From: Wolbachia endosymbiont of Ctenocephalides felis wCfeT
Lineage (GTDB): Bacteria; Pseudomonadota; Alphaproteobacteria; Rickettsiales; Anaplasmataceae
Length of the DNA: 64,000 nt
Reading direction: 5' to 3'
Assembly (NCBI RefSeq): GCF_012277295.1
Contig: NZ_CP051156.1
Span: 1 to 64,000 of the forward strand
Part shown: piece by piece, positions 20,157-28,987 of the stretch
Position numbering within the stretch: the stretch's first letter is position 1
How the letters are laid out: the number at the start of each line of letters is the position of its first letter
Made by a program: the position numbers and the translations under genes
Notes under the pieces: model-generated
What the model saw: the letters and a program-made list of their open reading frames with translations, nothing else
Told to the model about the DNA's origin: nothing
The model's database searches: none

Positions 20157-22253
20157 TTATTTCTTAGATGGACTATCCTCAAGCTCATCTTCATCCCAGT
20201 CTTCCTCTTCATCAATATCTTCTTCGTCATCAAATCTGTCACTCTCTTCTTTACCAATATCTTCTTCATCATCAAATCCATCACTCTCTTCTTCATCAGT
20301 ATCCTCATCGTCATCAAATCCATCACTCTCTTCTTCATCAAAATTTTCATCATCTTCTTCATATTCTTCATCGTCAAACTCATTAGTTTCATTATCGACT
20401 TCCTTTTGCTCATCATACACTGCATCTTCAGCATTAGACTCAACAGGATAATCAATATCATTAGGCCCTTCAATAGCCTTACTTTCTTCATCTACAACTT
20501 TATCTTTATTTGCAGCAGCGGAAGCTGCGACTTTATTTGGATCATATGGCTCTTGCGTAGGTACAAAAGTTTCCTTAAGCAACCTTTTAGTAAAAGTACT
20601 ATCACTATAATACAAAATTTTCTTTGACTTGATTGGGTAAGTTGACTCTATCAGAATGATTTGTTCGTCACGCGGCAGCATAATAATTTCCTGAGGTAGC
20701 AGCAATGCCCTCTGTACCTCAGAGATATGTAGTGACCTTGAAGCAGGATTTAAATCTAAAAATTTAGGTTTATTGAGAGATTCCTGTGTGACCGTTTTAT
20801 TTCCTATAAGTTGTGATATTAAATTAGCTGTTTCAATGTTATTTGCTGCAAAAGTTATTCTATATGTTGAATTTGATAGAAAAGAGTTCATTCCCGCTTC
20901 TTCATATATCCCCTTTAGCTGCTCAGTGTCTTGAACAATTAAGAATAATCTCACTCTATAACCACGGAAATATGCAATACCTGTCTGAAATTGCTCCATT
21001 TTTCCAAGTGTAGGGAACTCATCCATTAAAAATAACACACCATAGGGCTCATCTGGACCTGGTATTTTTCTACATAAAAATTCAGTTGCTTGCTGATAGA
21101 AAACCTGCATTAGAGGCCTTAATCTAGTTAAATTATCAGGAGTTAAGCCAACATAAACACTTATTTTCTTCTTTTTAAAGGTTAAAATATTAAAATCACT
21201 CGTTGCAGTTGCAGTATCAATCAATGGATTTGCCCATAGCTCAAGTGATGAGTTCATAGTTGATACAACACCAGATCTTTCCTTGTCAGCTTTCTGCAAA
21301 AAAGCTGCAATATTCATGTATCCAACAGGGTGTATTATTTTACCCATTGTATCCAATGCGACAGCCAGATTGTAAACCACATCGTCACTACGCATAGTAC
21401 GCACAACTTCACCAAAAGATTTAACCTTCTCTGGTGAAGCAATGAGATATAACACCACTCCCACAAACAAACTTCTTGCTTCGTTTTGCCAAAAATCTTG
21501 CTCTGGCATAATTAGATTGGCTATTTTCTGAACATCATCAACCATTTGTCCTGGCTTATTACTAATCCAATCAAGTGGATTATAACAATGGCTTATTCCA
21601 TCTGGTTGTGCTGGATTCCACACAAATACTTCCTGCCCTTGTTGCTTTCTCCAACCGCTTGTCAGCTCAAAGTTTTCTAACTTTATATCATGTACGATTA
21701 CTGAGTCATTCCAAAACAATAAGTTAGGGATTACAAAACCGACACCCTTACCAGAACCTGTAGGCGCAAAGAGCAAAGCATGCTGGAAACCGTCAACGAT
21801 AAAGTATCCCCTCTTATCTTTACCAAGTAATAGCCCCCTTTTGCTTCTTAATCCTGCCTTTCGTATATCTTTTTCTGTTGCCCACTGCGAATCTCCATGC
21901 AGTGACTCTTTCTTCTTAAATGGCCTCCATTCAACTACTCTATCCTTTAAATTCCACAAAATAATTATTAAGAGTGAAATAGGTAGTGTAAAAGATATAA
22001 TTAATTTAATTTTGAGCTCAAGGCTATACACTTCCGGGCGATGCCAACAATCTTGTATGTACTCAAAAATAGTTGGCCAAAGTGCTTCAGGAAAAGGTGC
22101 TAAACTAGGATTAATTGTCCTAAAATCTACAGCATCTGGACCATCAACTAATAGAAAAAATAGTACACCTGATAACAAGAAACAGAATTCTAATACAGTA
22201 AAAGCTACTACACCTGCTATCAGAATATTGCGTAAGTGATTTCCATTGCTCAT
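20157..22253 (-). CDS. virD4: Type IV secretion coupling ATPase VirD4
   Basis: The 698-residue protein has two N-terminal membrane helices (about 8-36 and 80-100), Walker A APTGSGKGVGF (PTGSGKG at 164-170), and Walker B LFLMDEFPTLGKMEQF. These are the features of the hexameric ATPase that hands substrates to the T4SS. The last ~110 residues form a very acidic tail with three 14-residue repeats, a possible docking surface for effectors. It is the last gene of virB8-B9-B10-B11-D4. In many Wolbachia wspB follows virD4, but here the next gene is a convergent aspartate aminotransferase. Confidence 0.95.
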   Translation of the reverse strand: MSNGNHLRNILIAGVVAFTVLEFCFLLSGVLFFLLVDGPDAVDFRTINPSLAPFPEALWPTIFEYIQDCWHRPEVYSLELKIKLIISFTLPISLLIIILWNLKDRVVEWRPFKKKESLHGDSQWATEKDIRKAGLRSKRGLLLGKDKRGYFIVDGFQHALLFAPTGSGKGVGFVIPNLLFWNDSVIVHDIKLENFELTSGWRKQQGQEVFVWNPAQPDGISHCYNPLDWISNKPGQMVDDVQKIANLIMPEQDFWQNEARSLFVGVVLYLIASPEKVKSFGEVVRTMRSDDVVYNLAVALDTMGKIIHPVGYMNIAAFLQKADKERSGVVSTMNSSLELWANPLIDTATATSDFNILTFKKKKISVYVGLTPDNLTRLRPLMQVFYQQATEFLCRKIPGPDEPYGVLFLMDEFPTLGKMEQFQTGIAYFRGYRVRLFLIVQDTEQLKGIYEEAGMNSFLSNSTYRITFAANNIETANLISQLIGNKTVTQESLNKPKFLDLNPASRSLHISEVQRALLLPQEIIMLPRDEQIILIESTYPIKSKKILYYSDSTFTKRLLKETFVPTQEPYDPNKVAASAAANKDKVVDEESKAIEGPNDIDYPVESNAEDAVYDEQKEVDNETNEFDDEEYEEDDENFDEEESDGFDDDEDTDEEESDGFDDEEDIGKEESDRFDDEEDIDEEEDWDEDELEDSPSKK
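20211..20336 (-). repeat. Three 42-bp tandem repeats encoding acidic VirD4 tail
   Basis: In the virD4 frame the units read EEESDGFDDDEDTD, EEESDGFDDEEDIG and KEESDRFDDEEDID. The DNA units are similar enough to suggest recent duplication, so copy number is likely to vary between strains. Confidence 0.85.
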
Positions 22254-22274
22254 AAACTACTTTTTCTTATCATG

Positions 22275-23267
22275 TTAAGCATTTTGACTCAAAGATCTAG
22301 TAAATAATATCTCAGAAATATTCCTTTTTCCCCCATTACCTCTTTTCAGCTGAATCACAATATCTATTACATTTTTAATATATGGTATAATTTGATCTGG
22401 AGGAATACCAAGATTTGCTTGCATAACCATTAGTTTTATTTGCTCAAGAGCCATTGCTGGACTATCCGCATGAAGGGTTGATATTGACCCAGGATGACCA
22501 GTGTTTATGGCACGCAGGAAACTAAACGCTTCTGCACCACGAAGTTCACCAACTATTATTCTATCTGGCCTTAAACGTAGACATGCTTCTATTAAATCTT
22601 GAGTAGTAACTTTCGCTCTGCCTTGCCCTCCTTTGGAAGCAATTAAATGAACTGTATTGGGATGATCGCTCAAAACAATTTCTCTTGCATCTTCAACAGT
22701 AATAATTCTTTCTTCAGCTGGAATAGCATGCAAAGTAGCATTGGTAAAAGTTGTTTTACCAGTTGAAGTTCCTCCACTTATGATGATATTCTTCTTATTT
22801 ATTACAGCATACTCCAAAAATTCTTTTATTTTCTTTTTCTTAAGCAATGAATCTAAATGACGATTTACCGGATCATCAACAACTTCTATGACAGTTTCGG
22901 AAAAAGCTCCCATTTTTTCATAATCATCCAACGCTAATTGCATACTGGAAGGCTTACGAATTGACATAACCACTTTATCAGGCTCACATGCTGGCGGGAA
23001 TACTATCTGTATACGATAGCCATTTGGCAATGTTGCAGAAAGTAAAGGAGTTTCTTCGCTAAGCTTCTGCTCTGTTGCTTGAGCTATTAGCCTTGCCAGA
23101 GATTTTAAATGATTAAGATCAAATATTTCGAGCTTTTCACATCTTATTTCACCACGATTTTCAATCCAGACTTCTTTTGGCCTGTTTATTGATATTTCAT
23201 TTACGCCTTCTTCTTGAAATATGCCTTGTAACGGCTCCAAATATGTATCAAGTGCAGCATAATTCAT
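22275..23267 (-). CDS. virB11: Type IV secretion ATPase VirB11
   Basis: The 330-residue protein is of VirB11/TadA type. It has an N-terminal domain with VNEISINRPKEVWIE, Walker A ISGGTSTGKTTFTN (GGTSTGKTT at 165-173), Asp box ITVEDAREI, Walker B RPDRIIVGELRGAEAF and the His box NTGHPGSISTLHAD. It is the cytoplasmic hexamer that powers pilus assembly and substrate transfer. It starts one base after virB10 ends and stops 21 bases before the virD4 start. Confidence 0.97.
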   Translation of the reverse strand: MNYAALDTYLEPLQGIFQEEGVNEISINRPKEVWIENRGEIRCEKLEIFDLNHLKSLARLIAQATEQKLSEETPLLSATLPNGYRIQIVFPPACEPDKVVMSIRKPSSMQLALDDYEKMGAFSETVIEVVDDPVNRHLDSLLKKKKIKEFLEYAVINKKNIIISGGTSTGKTTFTNATLHAIPAEERIITVEDAREIVLSDHPNTVHLIASKGGQGRAKVTTQDLIEACLRLRPDRIIVGELRGAEAFSFLRAINTGHPGSISTLHADSPAMALEQIKLMVMQANLGIPPDQIIPYIKNVIDIVIQLKRGNGGKRNISEILFTRSLSQNA

Positions 23268-23268
23268 T

Positions 23269-24729
23269 TTATTTATTCAATATCGCCTGTGGAGGGAATA
23301 CTATATCTTGGTTAACAAATACTTTCAATGCAGTACCTTGATCAACATAGATAGTAGGTTTTTTGTCTATCTGTCTGTTTACTATGTCACGCATATCCTT
23401 AGAAAAGTCGTTGATCGACTGCTCAATTGCAGTCTCATAAACAGATTTACTTTTTTTACTAACCTGCCTAAATAATTGATTAATATCCTCCAGAGTGATG
23501 GGTATGCTATCGGCAGAAATTGTACCACCCAGTGCTTTTGCTATTTCCTCTTTCACTGTTTTCAACAACTCTTGATCATTTTTCGCGTGTCTAATTTTGT
23601 TAATAGCACCAATACCCAGCTTCCACTTGTCACTAGGTATATTTTTTGCTTCCTCTCCAATAATGTCTTTGAGAGGAGAAATATCTATTTCAGTTGCAGT
23701 AATTGACTTAACCGTATCTGCAGCACTTAGTGTATCAACAAGATTAGAAGCCTTTTGCCCTAAAACAGCTGAGCCAACTGAAACACCGGCAAGTAATATC
23801 GAAGAAAACAATGCACTAGTTACTTTGTTATCTACTATTCCACCTACTCCTGCTCTACCAAGCTCATCAGTACCTGGTGATGAAATAGCAATATCTATTC
23901 CATGAGGGAGAATAACTCTATTCCAATTTATAGTGACACGAGCCTTCGCAATATTTGAATCAAACGAATAGCCACCTATCAATCTTGAACCCCTTGGTAT
24001 TAAAACCATATCACCAGCTTCGGCATAAACATCTCTACTCACCACTGCACGCAGCATTCCCTGTAAATCAGAATTTATTGCAGTTTCAAGAATCACATCA
24101 ATAATTTTACCCTGAGCAATCATAAGTCCAAACTTCCCTGCTCTGGTAGCTTTACTTGATTGTGCTGCAGTATCAGATAAAACTGCATCTTTTGACCTGC
24201 TTTTCCTGTCACCACCGCCAGATAGTGCTAACATTTGTGTGCCACGCCTATCACGAGGATAACCGCTACTTCCCATTGAAGTAAGTGAAGGTGAAAAAGT
24301 AGTAGGTAAGTTACTGTGAGGCAGATTTTTTGGCAATATAGGTATATTTGATACAGGAGATTCTTTTGGCTTTTCCTCTCCTTTTTTTATCTCTTCCTCT
24401 TTTTGAATTGGTTTTACTTCTGGTATGACTTGTGGTGTAAGAAGAGGGGGTAAAGGCGGTAAAGGATTTGTTATTATTCTTTCCGGCACCATTACATTAT
24501 CTGGAACTTGCTCTAACTTTTTCTTTAAATCCTGAATATCTTGCTTTGTTTCTTCCTTTTTAATAACCTCTGTACTCTCTTCAGAAGGAGAGCTGAAGTA
24601 GAAGTAATACACTCCTCCAAGAAGCAATAATAAAGCAACAACCATTAATGCTCTATAACCTTGAGTAGAGCCAACAGTTACTACCTTGCTTTCTATTTCT
24701 GACTCATTTTCTGAATTATTTTTGTTCAT
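23269..24729 (-). CDS. virB10: Type IV secretion core protein VirB10
   Basis: The 486-residue protein has a cytoplasmic N-terminus, one membrane helix (about 29-46), a proline-rich periplasmic linker (PLPPLPPLLTPQVIPEVKP), and the conserved C-terminal TrbI/VirB10 domain with GTILEA-like VILETAINSDLQG, VLIPRGSRLIGGY and the late VNQDIVFP. It spans both membranes and links the ATPases to the outer-membrane pore. It starts 7 bases after virB9. Confidence 0.96.
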   Translation of the reverse strand: MNKNNSENESEIESKVVTVGSTQGYRALMVVALLLLLGGVYYFYFSSPSEESTEVIKKEETKQDIQDLKKKLEQVPDNVMVPERIITNPLPPLPPLLTPQVIPEVKPIQKEEEIKKGEEKPKESPVSNIPILPKNLPHSNLPTTFSPSLTSMGSSGYPRDRRGTQMLALSGGGDRKSRSKDAVLSDTAAQSSKATRAGKFGLMIAQGKIIDVILETAINSDLQGMLRAVVSRDVYAEAGDMVLIPRGSRLIGGYSFDSNIAKARVTINWNRVILPHGIDIAISSPGTDELGRAGVGGIVDNKVTSALFSSILLAGVSVGSAVLGQKASNLVDTLSAADTVKSITATEIDISPLKDIIGEEAKNIPSDKWKLGIGAINKIRHAKNDQELLKTVKEEIAKALGGTISADSIPITLEDINQLFRQVSKKSKSVYETAIEQSINDFSKDMRDIVNRQIDKKPTIYVDQGTALKVFVNQDIVFPPQAILNK

Positions 24730-24736
24730 ACCACAG

Positions 24737-25540
24737 CTAAAGTGACTTATTTACAATTTCAACTTCGTCATTTTCATAACGGACAAATAGCTTTTTATGT
24801 ACTCCTTTTATTATAATATAATTATCAAACAATAATCTTTTGCAAGGACTACCATCTTCTGCAAAGATTTGAGGTATTCTATTGTGATCCCTAAATTTAA
24901 AATATGTTAAATAACCATCATCAAATAATATGACTGGGATAATGTCCTTATTCCCACCCTCATCAACATATGCGTAGTTATATTTTGTGTCATTTTCTTC
25001 TATTACTTTCTCTGGATTTTCAGAAATATACTGCATTTGTGTAGGTGTTGATACTTCATCTAAATCATCAATGTCAAACTCTTCTTTGTCTTGAGGATAA
25101 TAAAAACGTACTATGTAAGATATATCCTTTTCAGTAGAGTAATCAGGCTTATCATCCTTATTATCGGTTTCTGGAGGATGCTTATCATAATTTGGCCTTG
25201 AGATTAAATCAAAAACATAGTTTCTTTTTTTTGTTGTCGTAATAATCATGTTAGTACGACTACTGACTTCAAATGGCATAATGAGCAATTTATTATCATA
25301 AGGGCTGATTTTCCAACTTGCTGCATCACCAACTGCAATACTCTTCACTTTCTCTCCTTCTGCAAATTCAATATAGGAATAATAACCTTGGCTAAAAACC
25401 ACTGTAAACACTTCATTGGAACTATATACAAAAGTCTTTATTCTGCTATCCACAGCAAGAGGTTTATTATAGCCAGCGGATGCACTGAAACTGCTGGTTA
25501 TTAGTAAAGCTAAAACTAATAATACCCTACACATATTCAT
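24737..25540 (-). CDS. virB9: Type IV secretion outer-membrane complex protein VirB9
   Basis: The 267-residue secreted protein has a signal peptide (MNMCRVLLVLALLITSSFSASA). Its N-terminal VirB9 domain includes DSRIKTFVYSSNEVFTV and ISPYDNKLLIMPF, and its C-terminal domain includes YNYAYVDEGGNKDIIPVILFDDGYLTYFKF. It forms the outer-membrane core ring with VirB7 and the VirB10 C-terminus. Its start overlaps virB8 by 14 bases. A negatively charged insert (about 118-160) lies between the two domains. Confidence 0.95.
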   Translation of the reverse strand: MNMCRVLLVLALLITSSFSASAGYNKPLAVDSRIKTFVYSSNEVFTVVFSQGYYSYIEFAEGEKVKSIAVGDAASWKISPYDNKLLIMPFEVSSRTNMIITTTKKRNYVFDLISRPNYDKHPPETDNKDDKPDYSTEKDISYIVRFYYPQDKEEFDIDDLDEVSTPTQMQYISENPEKVIEENDTKYNYAYVDEGGNKDIIPVILFDDGYLTYFKFRDHNRIPQIFAEDGSPCKRLLFDNYIIIKGVHKKLFVRYENDEVEIVNKSL

Positions 25541-26210
25541 CGTCTACCCTATATGAAATAACTTGAAATCCTAATGGATTAACGTATCTTTGCTGATCAT
25601 CCATTTCAAGTGATGCATATCTGTACGACATAAGAACTATCTTGTTTTTCTTTGTAGAAGTTCCATCCTTTTTTGTAAACTCCACAGTAAACCTCACTTG
25701 AAAGATATCGCTACCTAATTTTTGAATTGAACGAATTTTAAACTCAGTTTTAATAAAATCCGAATATAAATTAAAAAGATCATCCATATTCTGTGACCTT
25801 ATATAACTCCTAAATTCATTATATACGTTTGATGAAGAAAACAGTCTCACCTTGGTATAGTAGTTATAATTATAGTGATATGGATCAAAAACTTCTCTTG
25901 CTTTTATGTACTCTGAAATAAAATGATTATTAAGAACTTCATCTGCAGAATATTGCTTTACTGTCACAGGATCAACCAATTGCACTATCCCAGACTTCTT
26001 CTCAATTTCTATGACAAACGGCTCAACAGTACTGCTAGTGCTAATTTTAAATATAGCTAATATGCTGATGGAAATCGTTGCTAATAATATTAATGCAAAC
26101 AGAAGTAAAACGTTTCTTTGAGCAACAACTGTACTATATCGACTTGTATTCCAATTTATATCCTGATCTGGCTGCTCAGCGCTCTTTTCTCGTCTAAAAA
26201 ACTTCAGCAT
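25527..26210 (-). CDS. virB8: Type IV secretion inner-membrane protein VirB8
   Basis: The 227-residue protein has a short cytoplasmic N-terminus, one membrane helix (about 34-55), and a periplasmic VirB8 fold ending NPLGFQVISYRVDDEYV. The NPLGF motif is diagnostic. It nucleates T4SS assembly at the inner membrane. It is the first vir gene, 64 bases after ribA ends; in the Brugia malayi symbiont ribA and this operon are known to be jointly regulated. Confidence 0.95.
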   Translation of the reverse strand: MLKFFRREKSAEQPDQDINWNTSRYSTVVAQRNVLLLFALILLATISISILAIFKISTSSTVEPFVIEIEKKSGIVQLVDPVTVKQYSADEVLNNHFISEYIKAREVFDPYHYNYNYYTKVRLFSSSNVYNEFRSYIRSQNMDDLFNLYSDFIKTEFKIRSIQKLGSDIFQVRFTVEFTKKDGTSTKKNKIVLMSYRYASLEMDDQQRYVNPLGFQVISYRVDDEYV

Positions 26211-26274
26211 TCTTAAAAATCTTAACTTGTGTTAATGAACATAGCAAATTAACAAAGTAGTTACAACAAAAAAG

Positions 26275-27360
26275 CTAAAAAACCCTTAATCTATGGCCAA
26301 GCTTACCAAACTTTGTTTCCATATAGAAATCATTATATTCATTACGTTCCACAATAAGTGGTAAGCATTTTGTAACCTCTATACCATTACTTTCCAACTC
26401 TAATGATTTCCTATCATTATTAGTAAGTAATTGTATTTTTTTAATATTTAATTTCTTAAGCATCTCTGCTGCAACAGCAAAGCTCCTCTCATCATCCTCA
26501 AAACCCAATATCTTATTTGCATCTACAGTATCCATGATATGTTCTTGCTGCATGTTGTATGCCCTGAGTTTGTTAGTTAAACCTATACCTCTTCCATCCT
26601 GCATCAAGTATAATATAACACCTCCTCCCGCATCAATCATCGCTTGAATTGCTTGATGTAATTGACTTCTGCAATCACACGACAAACTATCTAGCAAATC
26701 TCCCGTATAACACGAAGAGTGGATTCTCACTAATGGCTCTTTATCCGGATTACCTACTATAATTGCATAATGCTCTTTTCTACCATTATAAGTTCTATAA
26801 GATACTATATTCGCTTTTTGAGTCTGCTTTAAAAATAGAGGTGTTCTGCATACTTCATATATACTCTGATCTTGTTGAAAACCGCTTACGAGTGAGGCGT
26901 CGAGCGCAATAATATCATTTTCCTTGCACCAACTTTGCATTTCACGTTTGTTTTTAAAAGTCATATCAACTACTAATGCAAATGGCAGTAATTCCGATAA
27001 TTTAAGCAAGGAAATAGCATATTCATCGATTTCCTCAGAGCATTGCAGTTCTTTTACGTTAAATTCTTCTAAGCAACTTATTAAACGGTACAATTTATCA
27101 AAATCATCTATCAGTAAACGTTTACTACTACGTTCTTTACCTTGAGTTATATGCTGCATTTTACTTGCAGTTAAAGTGATATATAAATTGTTTGAAATGA
27201 GCTGAAATTGATCAAATAATTCTCGTTCTAAAATCTCAACAGCAGCAAACAATAGATAATTGCTTTTATTATACGCTACAACTGGTAAACCTCGCCTGAT
27301 TTCACCAATTGCTCTTTCTACTTTATTTCCATTTTGATTTTTTATTAACATTTCATTCAT
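26275..27360 (-). CDS. ribA: GTP cyclohydrolase II (long form)
   Basis: The C-terminal half (about 175-361) is GTP cyclohydrolase II, with RIHSSCYTGDLLDSLSCDC giving the three zinc cysteines, DGRGIGLTNKLRAY, and LLTNNDRKSLELESNGI. It opens the GTP ring as the first step of riboflavin synthesis. The N-terminal ~170 residues resemble neither the short E. coli enzyme nor a clear RibB domain; their role is unknown. The start at 27360 is chosen because the longer frame (to 27396) would run into tRNA-Leu. It lies upstream of the vir operon on the same strand. Confidence 0.92.
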   Translation of the reverse strand: MNEMLIKNQNGNKVERAIGEIRRGLPVVAYNKSNYLLFAAVEILERELFDQFQLISNNLYITLTASKMQHITQGKERSSKRLLIDDFDKLYRLISCLEEFNVKELQCSEEIDEYAISLLKLSELLPFALVVDMTFKNKREMQSWCKENDIIALDASLVSGFQQDQSIYEVCRTPLFLKQTQKANIVSYRTYNGRKEHYAIIVGNPDKEPLVRIHSSCYTGDLLDSLSCDCRSQLHQAIQAMIDAGGGVILYLMQDGRGIGLTNKLRAYNMQQEHIMDTVDANKILGFEDDERSFAVAAEMLKKLNIKKIQLLTNNDRKSLELESNGIEVTKCLPLIVERNEYNDFYMETKFGKLGHRLRVF

Positions 27361-27369
27361 ATCAACTGG

Positions 27370-27453
27370 TGCGGCCAAGAAGACTTGAACTTCCAAGGCC
27401 GTTGAGCCACAGCGACCTCAACGCTGCGTGTCTACCAATTCCACCATGGCCGC
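27370..27453 (-). tRNA. tRNA-Leu (anticodon GAG)
   Basis: The minus strand gives an acceptor stem GCGGCCA/TGGCCGC, D-arm TGGTGGAATTGGTAGACAC, an anticodon stem CAGCG/CGCTG with loop TTGAGGT (GAG), and a long variable arm (TGGCTCAACGGCC). The T-arm is AGTTCAAGTCT. Length 84 and the extra arm fit a class II leucine tRNA. It ends 10 bases from the chosen ribA start. Confidence 0.95.
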
Positions 27454-27639
27454 ATTTTATATATTCCACTTTTTATATAAGTATTTTAAATTACTTAATT
27501 ATTCTAGGATTTTTCACCCAAAGTGTCAACCTGATACTATGATAATTAAAGGATTTCCTTTATAATGAATTTTATGATCATGAGTTTTAATTATTTAAAA
27601 TAAAATTTTTATTAATTTTTGAATTAGATTTCTATAGAA

Positions 27640-28866
27640 ATGAATATAGTGAGAGTCTTTACCTTTTTAGTTTTATCTTTCATAACTAGCCTTTATTCTG
27701 CTCACGCAGAAATATTATACACATGGTCTCAAGTTATTCCTGAAAATAAATTAAGTGTACGTGCAATTATAGAGGGCGAAGCGTGCCCTATAGCTTCTAT
27801 TGATGGCAAAAAAGCTGAAATGTCAGGTCGTGGCCTGATTAATAATAATGAAATAGTTTGTGAGTTATTGGCCGACGCAGGCACAAAAGATGTGAGTATC
27901 AATAATATACAAATTCCTGTGCTACCTGAAAAAATCAACAAAATTGCCTTTATCGGCGACACAGGTTGCAGAGTAAATATGTTATTCCAGCAAGAATGTA
28001 ACTCAGTAGATAGCTGGCCCTTAAAAAAAAATCTAGACTCAATTGCGCTTCACGAACCAGATTTAATTATTCACGTTGGTGATTATCATTATAGAAAAAC
28101 AAAATGTAGAAACGCCAAAAAATGCGGTAATATTTATGGATATAACAAAGAAGCCTGGTATGCCGACTGGTTTGAGCCTGCTAAGGATATTTTACGGCGA
28201 ACTCCTTTTCTTTTTGTGCGTGGAAATCATGAAAGTTGCGATCGAGCTCATGAGGGATGGTTTAGATATTTAGATTCATATCCATTTTCACCAAAATGCG
28301 AGAATTTCGTTTCCAGTTGGTCTTTAGATGCTGGGCCAATAAGTTTTTTTACATTTGACTCCTCGTCTGGTGAAGATATTTTCGCAACTCAAAGTGAAGT
28401 TGACGCCTTTAGAAGAGAGTTTAATAGATTAACACAAGATAAACCCACGTGGTTTTTAACACACAGACCTCTGTGGAGATTACCAAAAAAGAAATTTCTA
28501 ACACTACGAAATCATGGTCACTTCGCACAAATCGAGGCTTTCGGCGATAAATTCCCTAGCAATGTTACTGCTATAGTTTCTGGTCATATTCATATAGCTC
28601 AGATCTTGCTCATGGAAAACGCTCCAGATCAAATTATAATTGGCAACGGCGGTGCATTACTACACGCTCAAGATCAGGAGCCTGTTTATAACAATGTAGA
28701 GTTTAACTACTCAAATGGTAAAAGCTACTTAGCAAGCGAAGTTAAAAACTTCTTCGGCTTTGGTTTTGCAATATTAGACTTGGATAATCATGAATTTACT
28801 TTCTACGATCAAGATAACCAAAAAATGCATTCTGCAAAACTTACTGAAGATTTTAAACTTCAGTGA
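27640..28866 (+). CDS. Secreted calcineurin-like metallophosphoesterase
   Basis: The 408-residue protein has an N-terminal signal peptide (NIVRVFTFLVLSFITSLYSAHA). It carries the metallophosphoesterase signature series: IAFIGDTGCR, IIHVGDYHYR, FVRGNHESC, FLTHRPLWR and VSGHIHIAQ, supplying the Asp/His/Asn metal ligands. About 90 residues before the first motif form a small N-terminal domain. It should be periplasmic or exported; substrate unknown. It stands alone between tRNA-Leu and the IS5 region, on the plus strand. Confidence 0.87.
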   Translation: MNIVRVFTFLVLSFITSLYSAHAEILYTWSQVIPENKLSVRAIIEGEACPIASIDGKKAEMSGRGLINNNEIVCELLADAGTKDVSINNIQIPVLPEKINKIAFIGDTGCRVNMLFQQECNSVDSWPLKKNLDSIALHEPDLIIHVGDYHYRKTKCRNAKKCGNIYGYNKEAWYADWFEPAKDILRRTPFLFVRGNHESCDRAHEGWFRYLDSYPFSPKCENFVSSWSLDAGPISFFTFDSSSGEDIFATQSEVDAFRREFNRLTQDKPTWFLTHRPLWRLPKKKFLTLRNHGHFAQIEAFGDKFPSNVTAIVSGHIHIAQILLMENAPDQIIIGNGGALLHAQDQEPVYNNVEFNYSNGKSYLASEVKNFFGFGFAILDLDNHEFTFYDQDNQKMHSAKLTEDFKLQ

Positions 28867-28894
28867 GTGCAGTTGGAATGACTTCGATTATATT

Positions 28895-28987
28895 TTAAAG
28901 TGAAGGTTGCACCTTTTCTGACTTTTCGTCGCCGATATTTTCCACAGAAGTAGATTTCAATATCGACTTAAGCTCTGGATTGGGATT
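28895..28987 (-). pseudogene. 3' tail of the split J-domain gene
   Basis: Reading leftward from the IS5 edge, 30 codons are open and end in TAA at 28895-28897. The reading (NPNPELKSILKSTSVENIG then DEKSEKVQPSL) has a normal polar composition for a protein tail. The main J-domain part is at 31662-32384, with a 22-base piece at 30078-30099 between the two elements. The joint at the IS5 element restores frame only if one or four bases were duplicated there, which cannot be shown. The link to the J-domain gene is inferred from position and strand. Confidence 0.55.

Noticed and set aside
20129..20491. A Met/Lys-rich 120-codon ORF over the virD4 3' end
   Set aside because: It is an out-of-frame reading of the Asp/Glu repeats of VirD4; its low-complexity composition explains its length.
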